Shown here: piece after piece, positions 1-8,793 of the stretch
Numbering within the stretch: position 1 is the first letter of the stretch
How the letters are laid out: every line of letters begins with the position of its first letter
Assembly: GCA_016280955.1 (NCBI GenBank)
Contig: JAEEHV010000050.1
Coordinates: forward strand, 1-50,867
Direction of reading: 5' to 3'
DNA: 50,867 nt
From: Candidatus Gastranaerophilales bacterium
GTDB lineage: Bacteria; Cyanobacteriota; Vampirovibrionia; Gastranaerophilales; Gastranaerophilaceae
The notes under the pieces: model-generated
Told to the model about the DNA's origin: nothing
Seen by the model: only the letters and a program-made list of their open reading frames with translations
Database searches by the model: none
Program-made: the position numbers and the translations under genes

Positions 1-75
1 ATTGAAGGCAAAAATTTAAACCTTTTTGAAAAGCTTATTTATAACTTTAAGAAGATAAAAATAAACCTGCTTTAA
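1..75 (+). CDS. 3' end of a gene entering from the left edge
   Basis: Frame 1 is open from the window edge to a TAA at 73-75 and would encode about 24 residues, rich in Lys, Asn, Leu and Ile like the local genes. A terminator-like hairpin follows at about 131. The fragment is too short to identify, and an open frame of this size can occur by chance in such AT-rich DNA. Confidence 0.3.
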   Translation: MEGKNLNLFEKLIYNFKKIKINLL

Positions 76-130
76 TTATACAAAACATACAATTGTAAAA
101 CAAAGGTGTAATTGCACCAAATAATATAAT

Positions 131-156
131 AAAAAAGACCTTATTTGAGGTCTTTC
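131..156 (+). terminator. Rho-independent terminator-like hairpin
   Basis: AAAGACC and GGTCTTT pair around a short loop, followed by T-rich sequence. It is close in sequence to the hairpin at 1029-1056 and would end transcription from the gene entering at the left edge. Confidence 0.55.
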
Positions 157-164
157 TTAGTTAA

Positions 165-222
165 TAGGTCGGGTTTCAACCCGACAAAAAACAAAATATG
201 TGTCGGGCTAAAGCCCGACCTA
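165..222. repeat. REP-like double palindrome (GTCGGGYT hairpins)
   Basis: Two adjacent hairpins, GTCGGGTT-TC-AACCCGAC (168-185) and GTCGGGCT-AA-AGCCCGAC (202-219), sit inside an outer inverted repeat TAGGTCGGG / CCCGACCTA. A related single palindrome lies at 34295-34316 (GTTGGGTT-GAA-AACCCAAC followed by CTA). This is the layout of REP/BIME-type dispersed repeats. Confidence 0.6.
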
Positions 223-322
223 TATACTGACTTAATTTATTGAAAGTCTTAAGCATTTCATCTTCAACAATATTCCCCGTTGCCATTAACTCACGAAATT
301 CATCTAAATCAACATCTAGCAT
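176..322 (-). pseudogene. small ORF or gene remnant running into the REP palindrome
   Basis: A 48-residue frame starts at ATG 320-322. It begins with an acidic, protein-like stretch (MLDVDLDEFRELMATGN) and then reads into the GTCGGG palindrome, which supplies its last ~14 codons. No clear SD precedes it. The likeliest reading is a truncated gene whose 3' part was replaced by the repeat. A real microprotein cannot be excluded. Confidence 0.25.
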
Positions 323-400
323 GGTTTTATTATAGTATAAAAATTAACCGAATGATATTAAACAAAAGTCTTTATGTTAATATAATTTGTGAGGCAGAGA

Positions 401-910
401 ATGAAGTACGATTATTGTCCAACATGCGGAAGTAAATTAATTCAAAAACAAGCGGGAGATGACGGGAAGGTTCCTTATTGCGAAAGTTGCGAGAAATATT
501 GGTTTGATTCTTTTACAACTTGTGTGATTGTTTTAGTTTATAACGAATTTAATGAAATTGCACTATTAAAACAATTATATTTGAGTAATAAATACAATGT
601 TTTTGTTGCAGGATATATGCAAGTTGGAGAATCTGCAGAAGATGCTGCAATAAGAGAAGTAAAAGAAGAATTGGGTATAGATGTTGAAAAAATAGAATAT
701 GCTGATTCTGTTTGGTTTGAAAAAGGACAGAATTTAATGCTCGGATTTATGGCTTTTGCTAAAAAACATGATTTCAAATTATCTAAAGAAGTTGATTCTG
801 CAAGTTGGGTAAAATATTCAGAAGTTCCAAATACTCTGTTTCCTGATAGTCCCGAAAATGCCGCTTGGGCAATTTACAGGAAGTACTTGAAAAAACTTAA
901 TAATAAGTAG
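401..910 (+). CDS. NUDIX hydrolase with N-terminal zinc ribbon
   Basis: This 169-residue protein has a zinc ribbon near the N-terminus (CPTCG ... CESC) followed by a NUDIX domain. The NUDIX box is complete: G-x5-E-x7-REVKEELGI at about residues 70-92, with the glutamates that bind the catalytic metal. The arrangement resembles the NudC-like branch that cleaves dinucleotide pyrophosphates such as NADH, but NudC is longer, so the substrate is uncertain. I chose ATG 401 because GAGG lies 6 nt upstream; a GTG at 389 is in frame but lacks a ribosome site. The gene stands alone and ends before a bidirectional terminator. Confidence 0.85.
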   Translation: MKYDYCPTCGSKLIQKQAGDDGKVPYCESCEKYWFDSFTTCVIVLVYNEFNEIALLKQLYLSNKYNVFVAGYMQVGESAEDAAIREVKEELGIDVEKIEYADSVWFEKGQNLMLGFMAFAKKHDFKLSKEVDSASWVKYSEVPNTLFPDSPENAAWAIYRKYLKKLNNK

Positions 911-1028
911 TTTATGGGATACTAACCCATATAAAAATCTGTTATATCTTATTTTCAGCATATTAAAACTAAAATAAACTCAAAAATACCATTTAGGGAC
1001 GAACCCTTGGAAACATTGAATTATAAGC

Positions 1029-1056
1029 AAAAAGACCTCAAAAGAGGTCTTTTTTG
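1029..1056. terminator. bidirectional terminator between NUDIX gene and tRNA-His
   Basis: A perfect AAAGACCTC / GAGGTCTTT stem with an AAA-type loop is flanked by A-tract and T-tract, so it can terminate in both directions. It separates the plus-strand NUDIX gene from the minus-strand tRNA-His. Confidence 0.75.
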
Positions 1057-1060
1057 AAAA

Positions 1061-1137
1061 TGGGGCGAGTAGTGGGATTCGAACCCACGCATATCGGAAC
1101 CACAATCCGAGGTCTTAACCGCTTGACGATACTCGCC
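1061..1137 (-). tRNA. tRNA-His (GTG), G-1 and CCA encoded
   Basis: The complementary strand folds as a full cloverleaf: acceptor GCGAGTA/TACTCGC, anticodon stem TCGGA/TCCGA with loop TTGTGGT (anticodon GTG), and T arm GTGGG-TTCGAAT-CCCAC. The gene encodes the extra G at position -1 typical of tRNA-His, opposite C73, and also the 3' CCA. Confidence 0.95.
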
Positions 1138-1194
1138 ATATAGTCAACAAATTAAGTATATCAAATAAAGGTTAAAAATCAAGCAAAACAGATT

Positions 1195-1842
1195 TTATCT
1201 TATCAAAAGAACATACCACAAATTTTTGGATGAATTATCGGAATAATCCGAGAATTGTATCATTCCGCTTTTTGTAATCTTTATAAAACCACTCATATCG
1301 TACTGTTCAAATTTTGCATTACCTGATGAAAACTTATATACATCCGGTAAAATCCCTTTATCATTCAGCAGCAATATTTTTAAATCGCCAAAGCCCTTCT
1401 TAATCTTTAATGCATTAGTATTTTCGCTAAACTCTGATAAACAAACTACACTGTATTCAGGAAATAGTGCCTGTACTTCTTCTTTATCCAAAAGAGTTTT
1501 CTGCACTTTTCCGTTTGCATAATCTATCTCATAAAAATTTAGATTTTTATTTGAATGACCGATTAATTTTCCGTTAACTATAAATTCATGTTCGCAATCC
1601 GTTGTAAAAGCAAAATCACTATTCAGGAATAAATAATCGGAAAAATCACCAAAACCTTTTACTTTCAAAAAACAAAGTTCATGTTTGCAATCAGGTTTTT
1701 CTGCCCAGATACCATTTGCCTGATTATAAGAAATTTTTGCTTTATTCTTTAAAGGCTTTAACTTAGCAGGCGGCATATTTTCAGCCATAACAGGCAATCC
1801 TATAATTATTAATGATAAAATACTAAGAACAACTTTTTTCAT
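1195..1842 (-). CDS. exported protein of unknown function
   Basis: This 215-residue protein has a clear signal peptide: MKK, then a hydrophobic run to about residue 19, with cleavage likely near VMA-EN. The mature part is polar with scattered cysteines (for example CKHELC near residue 52) that could form periplasmic disulfides. It is the last gene of an apparent plsY / prephenate dehydratase-like / exported protein operon, 19 nt after its upstream neighbour, with a GAGGA ribosome site just before ATG. I recognise no family. Confidence 0.7.
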   Translation of the reverse strand: MKKVVLSILSLIIIGLPVMAENMPPAKLKPLKNKAKISYNQANGIWAEKPDCKHELCFLKVKGFGDFSDYLFLNSDFAFTTDCEHEFIVNGKLIGHSNKNLNFYEIDYANGKVQKTLLDKEEVQALFPEYSVVCLSEFSENTNALKIKKGFGDLKILLLNDKGILPDVYKFSSGNAKFEQYDMSGFIKITKSGMIQFSDYSDNSSKNLWYVLLIR

Positions 1843-1861
1843 TTATCCTCACAATTTCTTT

Positions 1862-2707
1862 CTAAAATGATGCATAAGAACCAATAATTCTGAGACCTTT
1901 TGAATTAGGTGCCAAATCCTTTAAAAGATTCTGAATTTCAGCATCTTCTTTATGACCGTCAAAGTCAATAAACACAGCCTGTTCAGATTCACTGCCGCTA
2001 ACCATTTTAGAGTTAATCTGTGTAATATTTATGTGATATTTTACAAAGACCTGAACAACATCGAGCAAAGCACCCTGATGGTCATCAAGAAAAAGCACAA
2101 TACTTGTTTTATCATGACCGGTCGGATGTGTATCACCGTCACCAATGACAATAAAACGTCTGTTATTTATCTTAAAATCCTCAATATGTTCTTTTAAAAT
2201 ATTCAAATTATACAATTCTGCAGTCTTTGGGGTTCCTATTACTGAATATGTAAGATTATAATTATTTAACATTCTCACAGAATCTTCCATACTCTCGGCA
2301 ATAATAATATTCAGCTGACGAGGCATTTCATCTCTTATAAATGTTTTACACTTAGAAAGTGCATTCGGGTTAGCAATTAGCCCTGAGATAGAATAAAACT
2401 CGGTTGTTTTAGATAAAATACAATCGTTAACGGGAATTATTGTTTCAGCAAGAATCTGAATATTTTGGTTTTTTGTCTGAATAAGATTGTCAATTGTTTC
2501 CCTTATTATTCCTTTATAAGTTGTTTCAACCGGCAAAATCGCTACAGAATTAGAATTTTCGTCAACATAATCAATACACTCTTTAATTCCGTTAAAGGAT
2601 TTCTGATACATAAATATATCATAAGCTTTAAATAATCTGTCCTTTGCGATTTCGGAATAAGAACCGCCCATTCCCAAACATATAACTTCATTAAAATTAT
2701 CAAACAT
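1862..2707 (-). CDS. pheA: prephenate dehydratase-like protein with ACT domain
   Basis: This 281-residue protein has the two-part layout of bacterial prephenate dehydratase: a catalytic region (about 7-190) and a C-terminal ACT domain (about 200-280; TSIVLFLDDHQGALLDVV). The enzyme converts prephenate to phenylpyruvate in phenylalanine synthesis. The usual signatures are altered. The TRF motif with the essential Thr reads NNRRF at 181-185, the ENS motif reads ETT at 61-63, and the ACT-domain ESRP motif that binds Phe reads NSKM at 232-235. The fold assignment is firm; activity and feedback inhibition are doubtful. It lies 27 nt after plsY and 19 nt before an exported protein. Confidence 0.75.
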   Translation of the reverse strand: MFDNFNEVICLGMGGSYSEIAKDRLFKAYDIFMYQKSFNGIKECIDYVDENSNSVAILPVETTYKGIIRETIDNLIQTKNQNIQILAETIIPVNDCILSKTTEFYSISGLIANPNALSKCKTFIRDEMPRQLNIIIAESMEDSVRMLNNYNLTYSVIGTPKTAELYNLNILKEHIEDFKINNRRFIVIGDGDTHPTGHDKTSIVLFLDDHQGALLDVVQVFVKYHINITQINSKMVSGSESEQAVFIDFDGHKEDAEIQNLLKDLAPNSKGLRIIGSYASF

Positions 2708-2734
2708 AACTCTGCTCCCGTTTTAATAAGAATT

Positions 2735-3343
2735 TTACCGGACTTTATTTTCACATCCCTGAATCAATCGTTTAATGTTTTCTCTGTGCAAATAAATAAT
2801 ATATATTGCACCGATTGAACAATAAACAATATATGCAAGCGGTGCATTCAGATAATACATAATAAACGGAGAGGCAGCAAGTGCAATAATAGAACCGACT
2901 GATACATATTTTGTAAAATATGTTATTATTGCCCATATTACGGCAATACTAAGCCCTGCAATCCAGTTTAATGCAAGCATGGTACCGACACCTGACGCAA
3001 CGGATTTTCCGCCTTTAAAACCGAGAAATACCGGTTTGCTGTGACCGATAATTACTGCGACAGCAGCAATAACATCAGCAAGACCAAGATGTGCCGCTGT
3101 AGTAATAAAATATTTAGCAAGCAAAACCGGGATTGCACCTTTTATTGCATCAAGAATCATAACGATAAAAAACCATTTTTTACCCAAAACCCTTTTAACA
3201 TTTGTTGCACCGGTTGAACCTGAACCGACCTGACGAATATCCTGTCCGGTCTTAGTTTTTACAATAATGTAACCTGTAGGTATTGAACCTATTAAATACG
3301 CAACGACTGCGGTAATTATTAATTCAGCAAATTTAATTATCAT
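2735..3343 (-). CDS. plsY: glycerol-3-phosphate acyltransferase PlsY
   Basis: This 202-residue polytopic membrane protein transfers the acyl group of acyl-phosphate to glycerol-3-phosphate, the first step of phospholipid synthesis. The family motifs are visible: GSIPTGYII near residue 19, GSGSTGATNVKRVLGKK at about 41-57, and GHSKPVFLGFKGGKSVASG at about 100-118. Length matches the family. The start has a strong GGGGGAG site. It is first in a three-gene minus-strand operon with the prephenate dehydratase-like gene. Confidence 0.95.
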   Translation of the reverse strand: MIIKFAELIITAVVAYLIGSIPTGYIIVKTKTGQDIRQVGSGSTGATNVKRVLGKKWFFIVMILDAIKGAIPVLLAKYFITTAAHLGLADVIAAVAVIIGHSKPVFLGFKGGKSVASGVGTMLALNWIAGLSIAVIWAIITYFTKYVSVGSIIALAASPFIMYYLNAPLAYIVYCSIGAIYIIYLHRENIKRLIQGCENKVR

Positions 3344-3420
3344 AAATCTCCCCCATTAATGTATATTATACACAAAAATATACATTATGAGAATTTTTAA
3401 ACATAATTATTACAGTCATA

Positions 3421-4089
3421 TTATTTATTTTCAAAACCCGGAGAAGTCAGAGGTAAATTTTTATAGCCGTTATTGGCATAAACAGTCTTTTTAATATATT
3501 TGTTTGTATAATTTCCTTTTTCCAGCAGTTGTTTGAGTATATTTTCCCTAGTAACAAGTGATGATTCAAGGTCGTTAGACTCCGGATATCTTTTTAATAT
3601 TTCATCCCAAACAATAGCTTCAACAGTCCATGCATAAGTTTCTTCGCTGAGAGAATTATATTCATCCTGATGCAGTGCCTCATGAGCTAGCAAAGCAGCC
3701 AAAGCCCCCGGAGGAGCATATTGATGCTTGGGATTTATAAATATATACAGTTTTCCTCTTTTTTTCCATCCTATAGCATCAAATGTTGAATATGCCGGAT
3801 TTACTTCAGACAAATCTTTAAATTCTATTTTTACCGGATACTGGGTAATATTATAACCAAGAATAGCTTTTCTGGAAAAATCTCCTGTAGTACCCTTTAA
3901 CATATCAAGTGCGACATGGAATATTTGTTCTTTGGAAACTTTTTGGTATTCGGGAGAAATTTTATCTATATAATCCTGTGTATATTTTGCCGGAAGTCTT
4001 ACATTATCCGGAACGGGCTCAAAAGATTTTGATTGCACCGATATACAAGTTAAAAAGCACAAAATTATCAGAGAAAATATTTTTTTCAT
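3421..4089 (-). CDS. exported zincin-like metallopeptidase
   Basis: This 222-residue protein begins with a signal peptide (MKKIFSLIILCFLTCISVQS). Its central part contains an HExxH zinc-binding motif (LLAHEALHQDEYNSLSEE, about residues 134-151), with acidic residues downstream that could supply the third ligand. The segment GKLYIFINPKH before it is the kind of edge strand that precedes the active helix in small zincins. Substrate is unknown; peptidoglycan-associated or secreted proteolysis are both possible. It is divergent from the LemA gene and 77 nt upstream of plsY. Confidence 0.65.
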   Translation of the reverse strand: MKKIFSLIILCFLTCISVQSKSFEPVPDNVRLPAKYTQDYIDKISPEYQKVSKEQIFHVALDMLKGTTGDFSRKAILGYNITQYPVKIEFKDLSEVNPAYSTFDAIGWKKRGKLYIFINPKHQYAPPGALAALLAHEALHQDEYNSLSEETYAWTVEAIVWDEILKRYPESNDLESSLVTRENILKQLLEKGNYTNKYIKKTVYANNGYKNLPLTSPGFENK

Positions 4090-4221
4090 TTTTCCAACCT
4101 CATTAATACATTATATACTTTTGTGAGAGTTAAAGTCAAAAACGATTTTTACTTTTACTATTTCAATAAATATGATAAAATATGTTTAAAATTAAATTAT
4201 TTATATCTGCAGGAGGAGTAT

Positions 4222-4794
4222 ATGATATTGTTTATTGTCTGTACAATTGTAATTGGTGCAATATTTGGAAGTGTTTGGCTACTATTTACATATATATCAG
4301 TTTCCAATATCAAAACTAAAGTTTGTGAAACATATTCCGATATGAATGAACAACTAAAAAAAAGATACAATACCATATCAGATATACTATCTTTAATCAA
4401 TCAGTCATTCAAACCGGAAAACTTATCAATTTTGGATGATATAACCCTGCTGAAAAATGAACTGTTATTACTCGGAGATAACATTGATAATGCCGACAGA
4501 CGAATTGCACTGGACAATGAACTTGATGCAAAAATGCAAAATATTATCTCAGCACTGGAAAACTCTCCAGAGCTAATGAATAATCAAAACATAAAAGATG
4601 CAATTCAGTCATATAACAATGAACAGTCATATATTGATAAAGCAGGAATTAAATACAATTCGGCAGCCGGTAAATTAAAAATCGCAGTAGAAAATTCTCA
4701 GGAATCATTTGCTGCCCGTTTATGCGGAATAAAATCAGTTAACCTGTTCCGTGCAATCAAAAACGATAAAAAGTTAATTAATACTTCCAGATAA
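4222..4794 (+). CDS. lemA: LemA family membrane protein
   Basis: This 190-residue protein has one N-terminal transmembrane segment (about 2-24), then a helical bundle with the LemA pattern: SVSNIKTKVCETYSDMNEQL, then KKRYNTISDIL, and later a conserved-type region about NSPELMNNQNIKDAIQSYNN. LemA proteins are anchored with a long helical body; their biochemical role is unsettled. ATG 4222 is chosen because a strong AGGAGG site lies just upstream; the longer in-frame start has none. A DUF3137 gene follows within 14 nt, a common pairing for LemA. Confidence 0.85.
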   Translation: MILFIVCTIVIGAIFGSVWLLFTYISVSNIKTKVCETYSDMNEQLKKRYNTISDILSLINQSFKPENLSILDDITLLKNELLLLGDNIDNADRRIALDNELDAKMQNIISALENSPELMNNQNIKDAIQSYNNEQSYIDKAGIKYNSAAGKLKIAVENSQESFAARLCGIKSVNLFRAIKNDKKLINTSR

Positions 4795-4807
4795 AAGGAT
4801 GGCTAAT

Positions 4808-5722
4808 ATGTCCGAAAGCGAAATATATACAAATATTAAAGAAGAATTTAAGCAAAGATTTGCAAAAAATGTTAACCCTATGCTTGAAAACTACGAAAAG
4901 GAAAGATTAAGTCTTATAAAATCAATCAAAAATACATCAATTGCTATTGTTGTAATTACTTTGATTTTGACTGTTGTTTTCAGAATGGGACCTTTTGCTT
5001 TTTATGTTTTTTTGGCAGCCACAATAATTGCATTACTTCATATTTATATAGGCAAAAATTTTGAAAATGAAATTAAATCAAAAATTTTCCCTCTGATTTG
5101 CCAAAATATCGGTAATATTCAACAATCAGATGAATTTGGCGCACACATTTTGCAATACAGAGAAGCAAATCTTGTACCGGCATTTGATAATGAAAACCTG
5201 TATGTCAGTTACATAGGCGATTATAATGATTTCGCTTATGATATTGTAAAATGTGAATTAAAACTGGAAGTCAAATTAAATAAAAAATCCGATAATGAAT
5301 CCGTTTTCACCGGTAACATCATAAGAATTAACCTTAATAACTATTTTGCCGGTAATACAGTTTATAAAACAAAACCTGCAAATATTACTCAGACATTTGG
5401 CGAGCTTAAATATACAAATATAAATCAGGTATATTCAGAAAATAATTATGATGTATTTACGGATAATGAAACAGAAGCACGCAGCCTTATAACTCCTGAA
5501 TTTTGCGAATTAATCAACAATATTAAAACGGCATTTGGAGCAAAAAATGCATCTGCCGCATTCTACAAAGACTTTTTATTTATTGCACTTGATTCTTCTC
5601 CGGAGATATTTGCAAAACCGTCACTCAAACATTCATTAAAAGACTATCAGCAATATAAAAATGCTTATGATAAATTTTTGTCAGTAATGAAACTCATTGA
5701 CTATTTTAAAAACAAAAATTAA
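4808..5722 (+). CDS. DUF3137 membrane protein paired with LemA
   Basis: This 304-residue protein has two adjacent transmembrane helices near residues 42-80 (IAIVVITLILTVVF and FYVFLAATIIALLHIYI). A charged N-terminal helix precedes them and a soluble C-terminal domain follows, the layout of DUF3137 proteins that commonly neighbour LemA. ATG 4808 is preferred over ATG 4799, because the AAGGA site at 4795-4799 would overlap the earlier start but sits about 8 nt from this one. The two genes probably act together; the function is unknown. Confidence 0.75.
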   Translation: MSESEIYTNIKEEFKQRFAKNVNPMLENYEKERLSLIKSIKNTSIAIVVITLILTVVFRMGPFAFYVFLAATIIALLHIYIGKNFENEIKSKIFPLICQNIGNIQQSDEFGAHILQYREANLVPAFDNENLYVSYIGDYNDFAYDIVKCELKLEVKLNKKSDNESVFTGNIIRINLNNYFAGNTVYKTKPANITQTFGELKYTNINQVYSENNYDVFTDNETEARSLITPEFCELINNIKTAFGAKNASAAFYKDFLFIALDSSPEIFAKPSLKHSLKDYQQYKNAYDKFLSVMKLIDYFKNKN

Positions 5723-5772
5723 AAAATCATGTCTGCTTATGTTATAATTTACACATAATATCGGAGAGAACA

Positions 5773-6381
5773 ATGGGGAAAGGTTTATTTATAACATTTG
5801 AAGGAGCAGACGGGTGCGGTAAAACAACACAGATTGAGCTGCTTGATAAATATTTCAAAGAAAAATCAAAAGAAACTCTTTTAACACGAGAACCCGGAGC
5901 AAAAGGGCTGGGTATTAAATTAAGAGAAATTCTGCTTAATTATGACGGTGAAGTATCTTCTAATTGTGAATCTTTTTTATTTCTTGCTGACAGAGCACAA
6001 CACGTTGACTGTATCATAAAACCGGCACTTGATGAAGGGAAAATTGTTCTTTGTGACCGTCATATAGATTCAACTGTTGCATATCAGGGATACGGAAGGC
6101 AGCTTGATATTGAGCAGATAAAAATGCTGAACAATATTGCCACCGGAGGATTAAAGCCCGATTTAACAATTATATTTGATATTGACACGGAAACCTCATT
6201 AAAAAGAGTCGGCAAAAATAAAGACCGTATGGAGTCGGCAGGTATTGAATTTTTTGAACGTGTTAGAAACGGATTTCTTGAAATAGCAAAAGATGAACCG
6301 CAAAGAGTTAAGGTTATTAATTCAGCAGATACAATAGAAAATATTCATCACAAAGTAGTGGAGTTAGTAGAAAAATTATGA
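5773..6381 (+). CDS. tmk: thymidylate kinase
   Basis: Thymidylate kinase phosphorylates dTMP to dTDP for DNA synthesis. The 202-residue protein has the P-loop GADGCGKTT (10-18), the DRxxxS/T-type segment CDRHIDSTVAYQGYGR and the LTREPGA motif. Length is typical. A TATAAT sits at 5743-5748 and a GGAGAG ribosome site precedes ATG. Its stop codon overlaps the prfB start (ATGA), so the two are likely translationally coupled. Confidence 0.95.
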   Translation: MGKGLFITFEGADGCGKTTQIELLDKYFKEKSKETLLTREPGAKGLGIKLREILLNYDGEVSSNCESFLFLADRAQHVDCIIKPALDEGKIVLCDRHIDSTVAYQGYGRQLDIEQIKMLNNIATGGLKPDLTIIFDIDTETSLKRVGKNKDRMESAGIEFFERVRNGFLEIAKDEPQRVKVINSADTIENIHHKVVELVEKL

Positions 6382-7449
6382 ATATATCAGAACTTGAATC
6401 AAGAATAAACAAAAACAAGGAGTGTCTTTGACTTTAACCGTCTTTCCAAAGAATTAATGACACTTGAAAACAAGCTGCAGTCACCCGAAGTCTGGCAGAA
6501 TCAGTCGCTTGCTAATGAACTCGGACAAAGAGTACGAGAAATTAAAGACAACATAGACATGTTCAACCGTTGGAACACGACTATTGAGGATGCAAAAATT
6601 GCATTGGAAACCGAGGATTCTGAACTAATTTCAGAAAGCGAAAGTCAGCTTGCCGCATTAAAAAAAGAACTTGATAAATATGACGTTCAGCAAATGCTGT
6701 CAGGCGAATATGATGAGGCAGATGCATTTTTAACTGTTAACGCAGGTGCAGGCGGTACTGATGCACAAGATTGGGCAAGCCTGTTACTCAGGATGTACAC
6801 AAGATGGGCAGAAGCAAAAAAATGGCAAGTTGTTTTGGTTGATAAGTCAGATGGCGAAGAAGCCGGCATAAAATCCGCAACTATTAAAATATCAGGGAAA
6901 TATGCCTATGGATATGCCAAAGCGGAAAAAGGCGTCCACAGGCTTGTCAGGATTTCTCCGTTTAATGCAAACGGTAAGCGACAAACAAGTTTTGCTTCTT
7001 GTGAAGTTTCACCGATAATTCCGGATTATGAAAAAACAATAACAATTCCTCCGGATGACATAGAAATAGATACAATGCGTTCGGGCGGAGCCGGAGGTCA
7101 AAACGTAAACAAAGTCGAAACTGCAGTCAGAATTTTACACAAACCGACAGGAATAGTTGTAAAATGCCAGCAGGAACGTTCTCAACTGCAAAACAAAGAA
7201 AATGCAATGCAAATGTTAGCATCTAAGTTGTTAGAATTACGGCAAAGAGAACACGAAAAAAAACTTGCCGAACTAAAAGGTGAAAATTTTGATATAAATT
7301 TTGGTTCTCAGATACGTTCTTACGTATTTCATCCGTACAAAATGGTAAAAGACCACAGAACAGGTTTTGAAATAGGTAATACAGATGCCGTCATGGATGG
7401 TGATATAGACGGATTTATTGAAGCATTTTTAAAAAATAATAAATTGTAA
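6378..7449 (+). CDS. prfB: peptide chain release factor 2 (programmed +1 frameshift)
   Basis: RF2 releases peptides at UGA and UAA. The first 17 codons (from ATG 6378) end at an in-frame TGA (6429-6431). The main frame resumes at GAC 6430 after a +1 slip on CTT, the classical RF2 autoregulatory frameshift. The main frame carries the GGQ motif ([17 protein letters not shown]), essential for hydrolysis, and the SPF anticodon-like motif ([15 protein letters not shown]). Annotating from ATG 6457 would lose the N-terminus. The product is about 356 residues, normal for RF2. The start overlaps the tmk stop. Confidence 0.95.
6417..6432 (+). promoter_or_regulatory. prfB +1 recoding site
   Basis: AAGGAG (6417-6422), a 3-nt spacer and CTTTGAC (6426-6432) reproduce the RF2 frameshift signal: an internal Shine-Dalgarno at short spacing before the CUU slippery codon and a UGA stop followed by C. 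Low RF2 slows termination and favours the slip. Confidence 0.92.
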
Positions 7450-7487
7450 ATTTTTGTAACAATTTTTTTATAATTATACTAAAATAC

Positions 7488-7514
7488 TAAAGTTTTCGGG
7501 AAAAATGCCGTAAA
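7488..7514 (+). promoter_or_regulatory. near-consensus sigma-28 (FliA) promoter
   Basis: TAAAGTTT (7488-7495), an 11-nt spacer and GCCGTAAA (7507-7514) match the flagellar sigma-28 consensus TAAAGTTT-N11-GCCGATAA with a perfect -35 and only the last part of the -10 changed. It lies about 42 nt before the ATG at 7556, so that gene is likely expressed with late flagellar genes. Confidence 0.8.
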
Positions 7515-7555
7515 CATGGTTAACAAGGGAAACGCAATAAAGGACAATTTATACC

Positions 7556-8737
7556 ATGGGAATGGCAGCATCACAAGCTAGACTACTCACAATCACCGGG
7601 CGAATGCACGATACAGAGTACAAAGCACAAAACATTATGAATCAGAAAATTGCACTTGGAACTCGCAAAGACGATTTATACAAGGATTATTGTGATGCTT
7701 TGGATGCCACAAAAATTCAGGTTGCTTACACAGACGGAATTAAACAGAGCTATGTTGATGCAACATTTTCGACTTTGTGCAAGTACGACAAAAACAGATG
7801 TACGGATTATGCACTTATTGATTCTAACAGCGGCAAGGTTCTCGTAAATGCGGATGCGGCACGTTTATATAATGAAGAGGGATTTGATACGGACAAATAT
7901 GCATTTGCGTGGGCAATGCTTGGAATGGAAGATATGGGAACCTGGAGCGGAGAACGTAATATTGATTCAATCGGCATAGGAACTTGTAACGAAACAGGTG
8001 ACGAAAACGGAAACATCGGAGATTTGGTACTGTCGGAAGCTGAAGAAAAAGCATACGAAATACTGACAGCAGATGGCGGGAATTCTGAATTATCATCACT
8101 TTATGAAGAAGTAAACACAATTCTTGCTGATTCAAATTCAACCAATGCCGAAAAACGTGATGTTCTTAACAAATTCAGAGAAAAATTATATTCAAACAGC
8201 AATATGCAGACATTATATGATTGTATGCGTCTGGATAAAGATGATGAAAATAATACCGATCCTATGAACGGAGAATTTGACGGAACATATCCCGATAACT
8301 TTGATGAATTGAAACCTGAATTTGACTATTATATTCATTTATTTGAATGTATCCAGCAGGCAGGCGGTTGTATTGACGTAAACACCGTGGCAGAAGACGG
8401 CAATACGGGGAATGAATGGTTCAATCAAATGATTAATTCAGGTGCAATTACTATACAGGTATATAACGATCGCGGTACTAACAAGGGATGGTCAGATACG
8501 AGTGTCGGAACAACAATCACAGACAATCATTTACAGGAAGTTAAAGATGAAGCAGACTTAAAAAAAGCAGAAGCGACTTATGAATATGAGCTTGGCATAG
8601 TTAATGATAAAGATAAAAAATTCGACCAGGATTTACAAAAATTAGAAACCGAAAGAAATTCTTTAAAAACAGAAATGGATGCAATAAAAACAATAATTAA
8701 AGATAACCAAGACAGAACATTTAATACATTCAACTAA
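7556..8737 (+). CDS. sigma-28-controlled coiled-coil protein, unknown function
   Basis: This 393-residue protein starts MGMAASQARLLTITGRMHD, an N-terminal pattern I recall from uncharacterised proteins of gut cyanobacterial relatives. It has an acidic middle and a coiled-coil C-terminus (about 330-385, LQKLETERNSLKTEMDAIK). It has no signal peptide or membrane segment. A near-consensus sigma-28 promoter lies upstream and flagellin lies 2.4 kb away. The helical ends around a variable middle are reminiscent of flagellar axial or hook-associated proteins, but I see no FlgK/FlgL/FliD signature. It could be a substrate of the flagellar secretion apparatus. AAGGA lies 11 nt before ATG. A bidirectional terminator follows. 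Confidence 0.75.
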   Translation: MGMAASQARLLTITGRMHDTEYKAQNIMNQKIALGTRKDDLYKDYCDALDATKIQVAYTDGIKQSYVDATFSTLCKYDKNRCTDYALIDSNSGKVLVNADAARLYNEEGFDTDKYAFAWAMLGMEDMGTWSGERNIDSIGIGTCNETGDENGNIGDLVLSEAEEKAYEILTADGGNSELSSLYEEVNTILADSNSTNAEKRDVLNKFREKLYSNSNMQTLYDCMRLDKDDENNTDPMNGEFDGTYPDNFDELKPEFDYYIHLFECIQQAGGCIDVNTVAEDGNTGNEWFNQMINSGAITIQVYNDRGTNKGWSDTSVGTTITDNHLQEVKDEADLKKAEATYEYELGIVNDKDKKFDQDLQKLETERNSLKTEMDAIKTIIKDNQDRTFNTFN

Positions 8738-8765
8738 AAAGACCGGCTTTGAAACCGGTCTTTTT
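8736..8765. terminator. bidirectional terminator between convergent genes
   Basis: AAAAAGACCGG / CCGGTCTTTTT pair around a 7-8 nt loop. It serves both the plus-strand gene ending at 8737 and the minus-strand gene ending at 8794. Confidence 0.85.
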
Positions 8766-8793
8766 ATTATTGTTATTATCTCGTACACAATTA

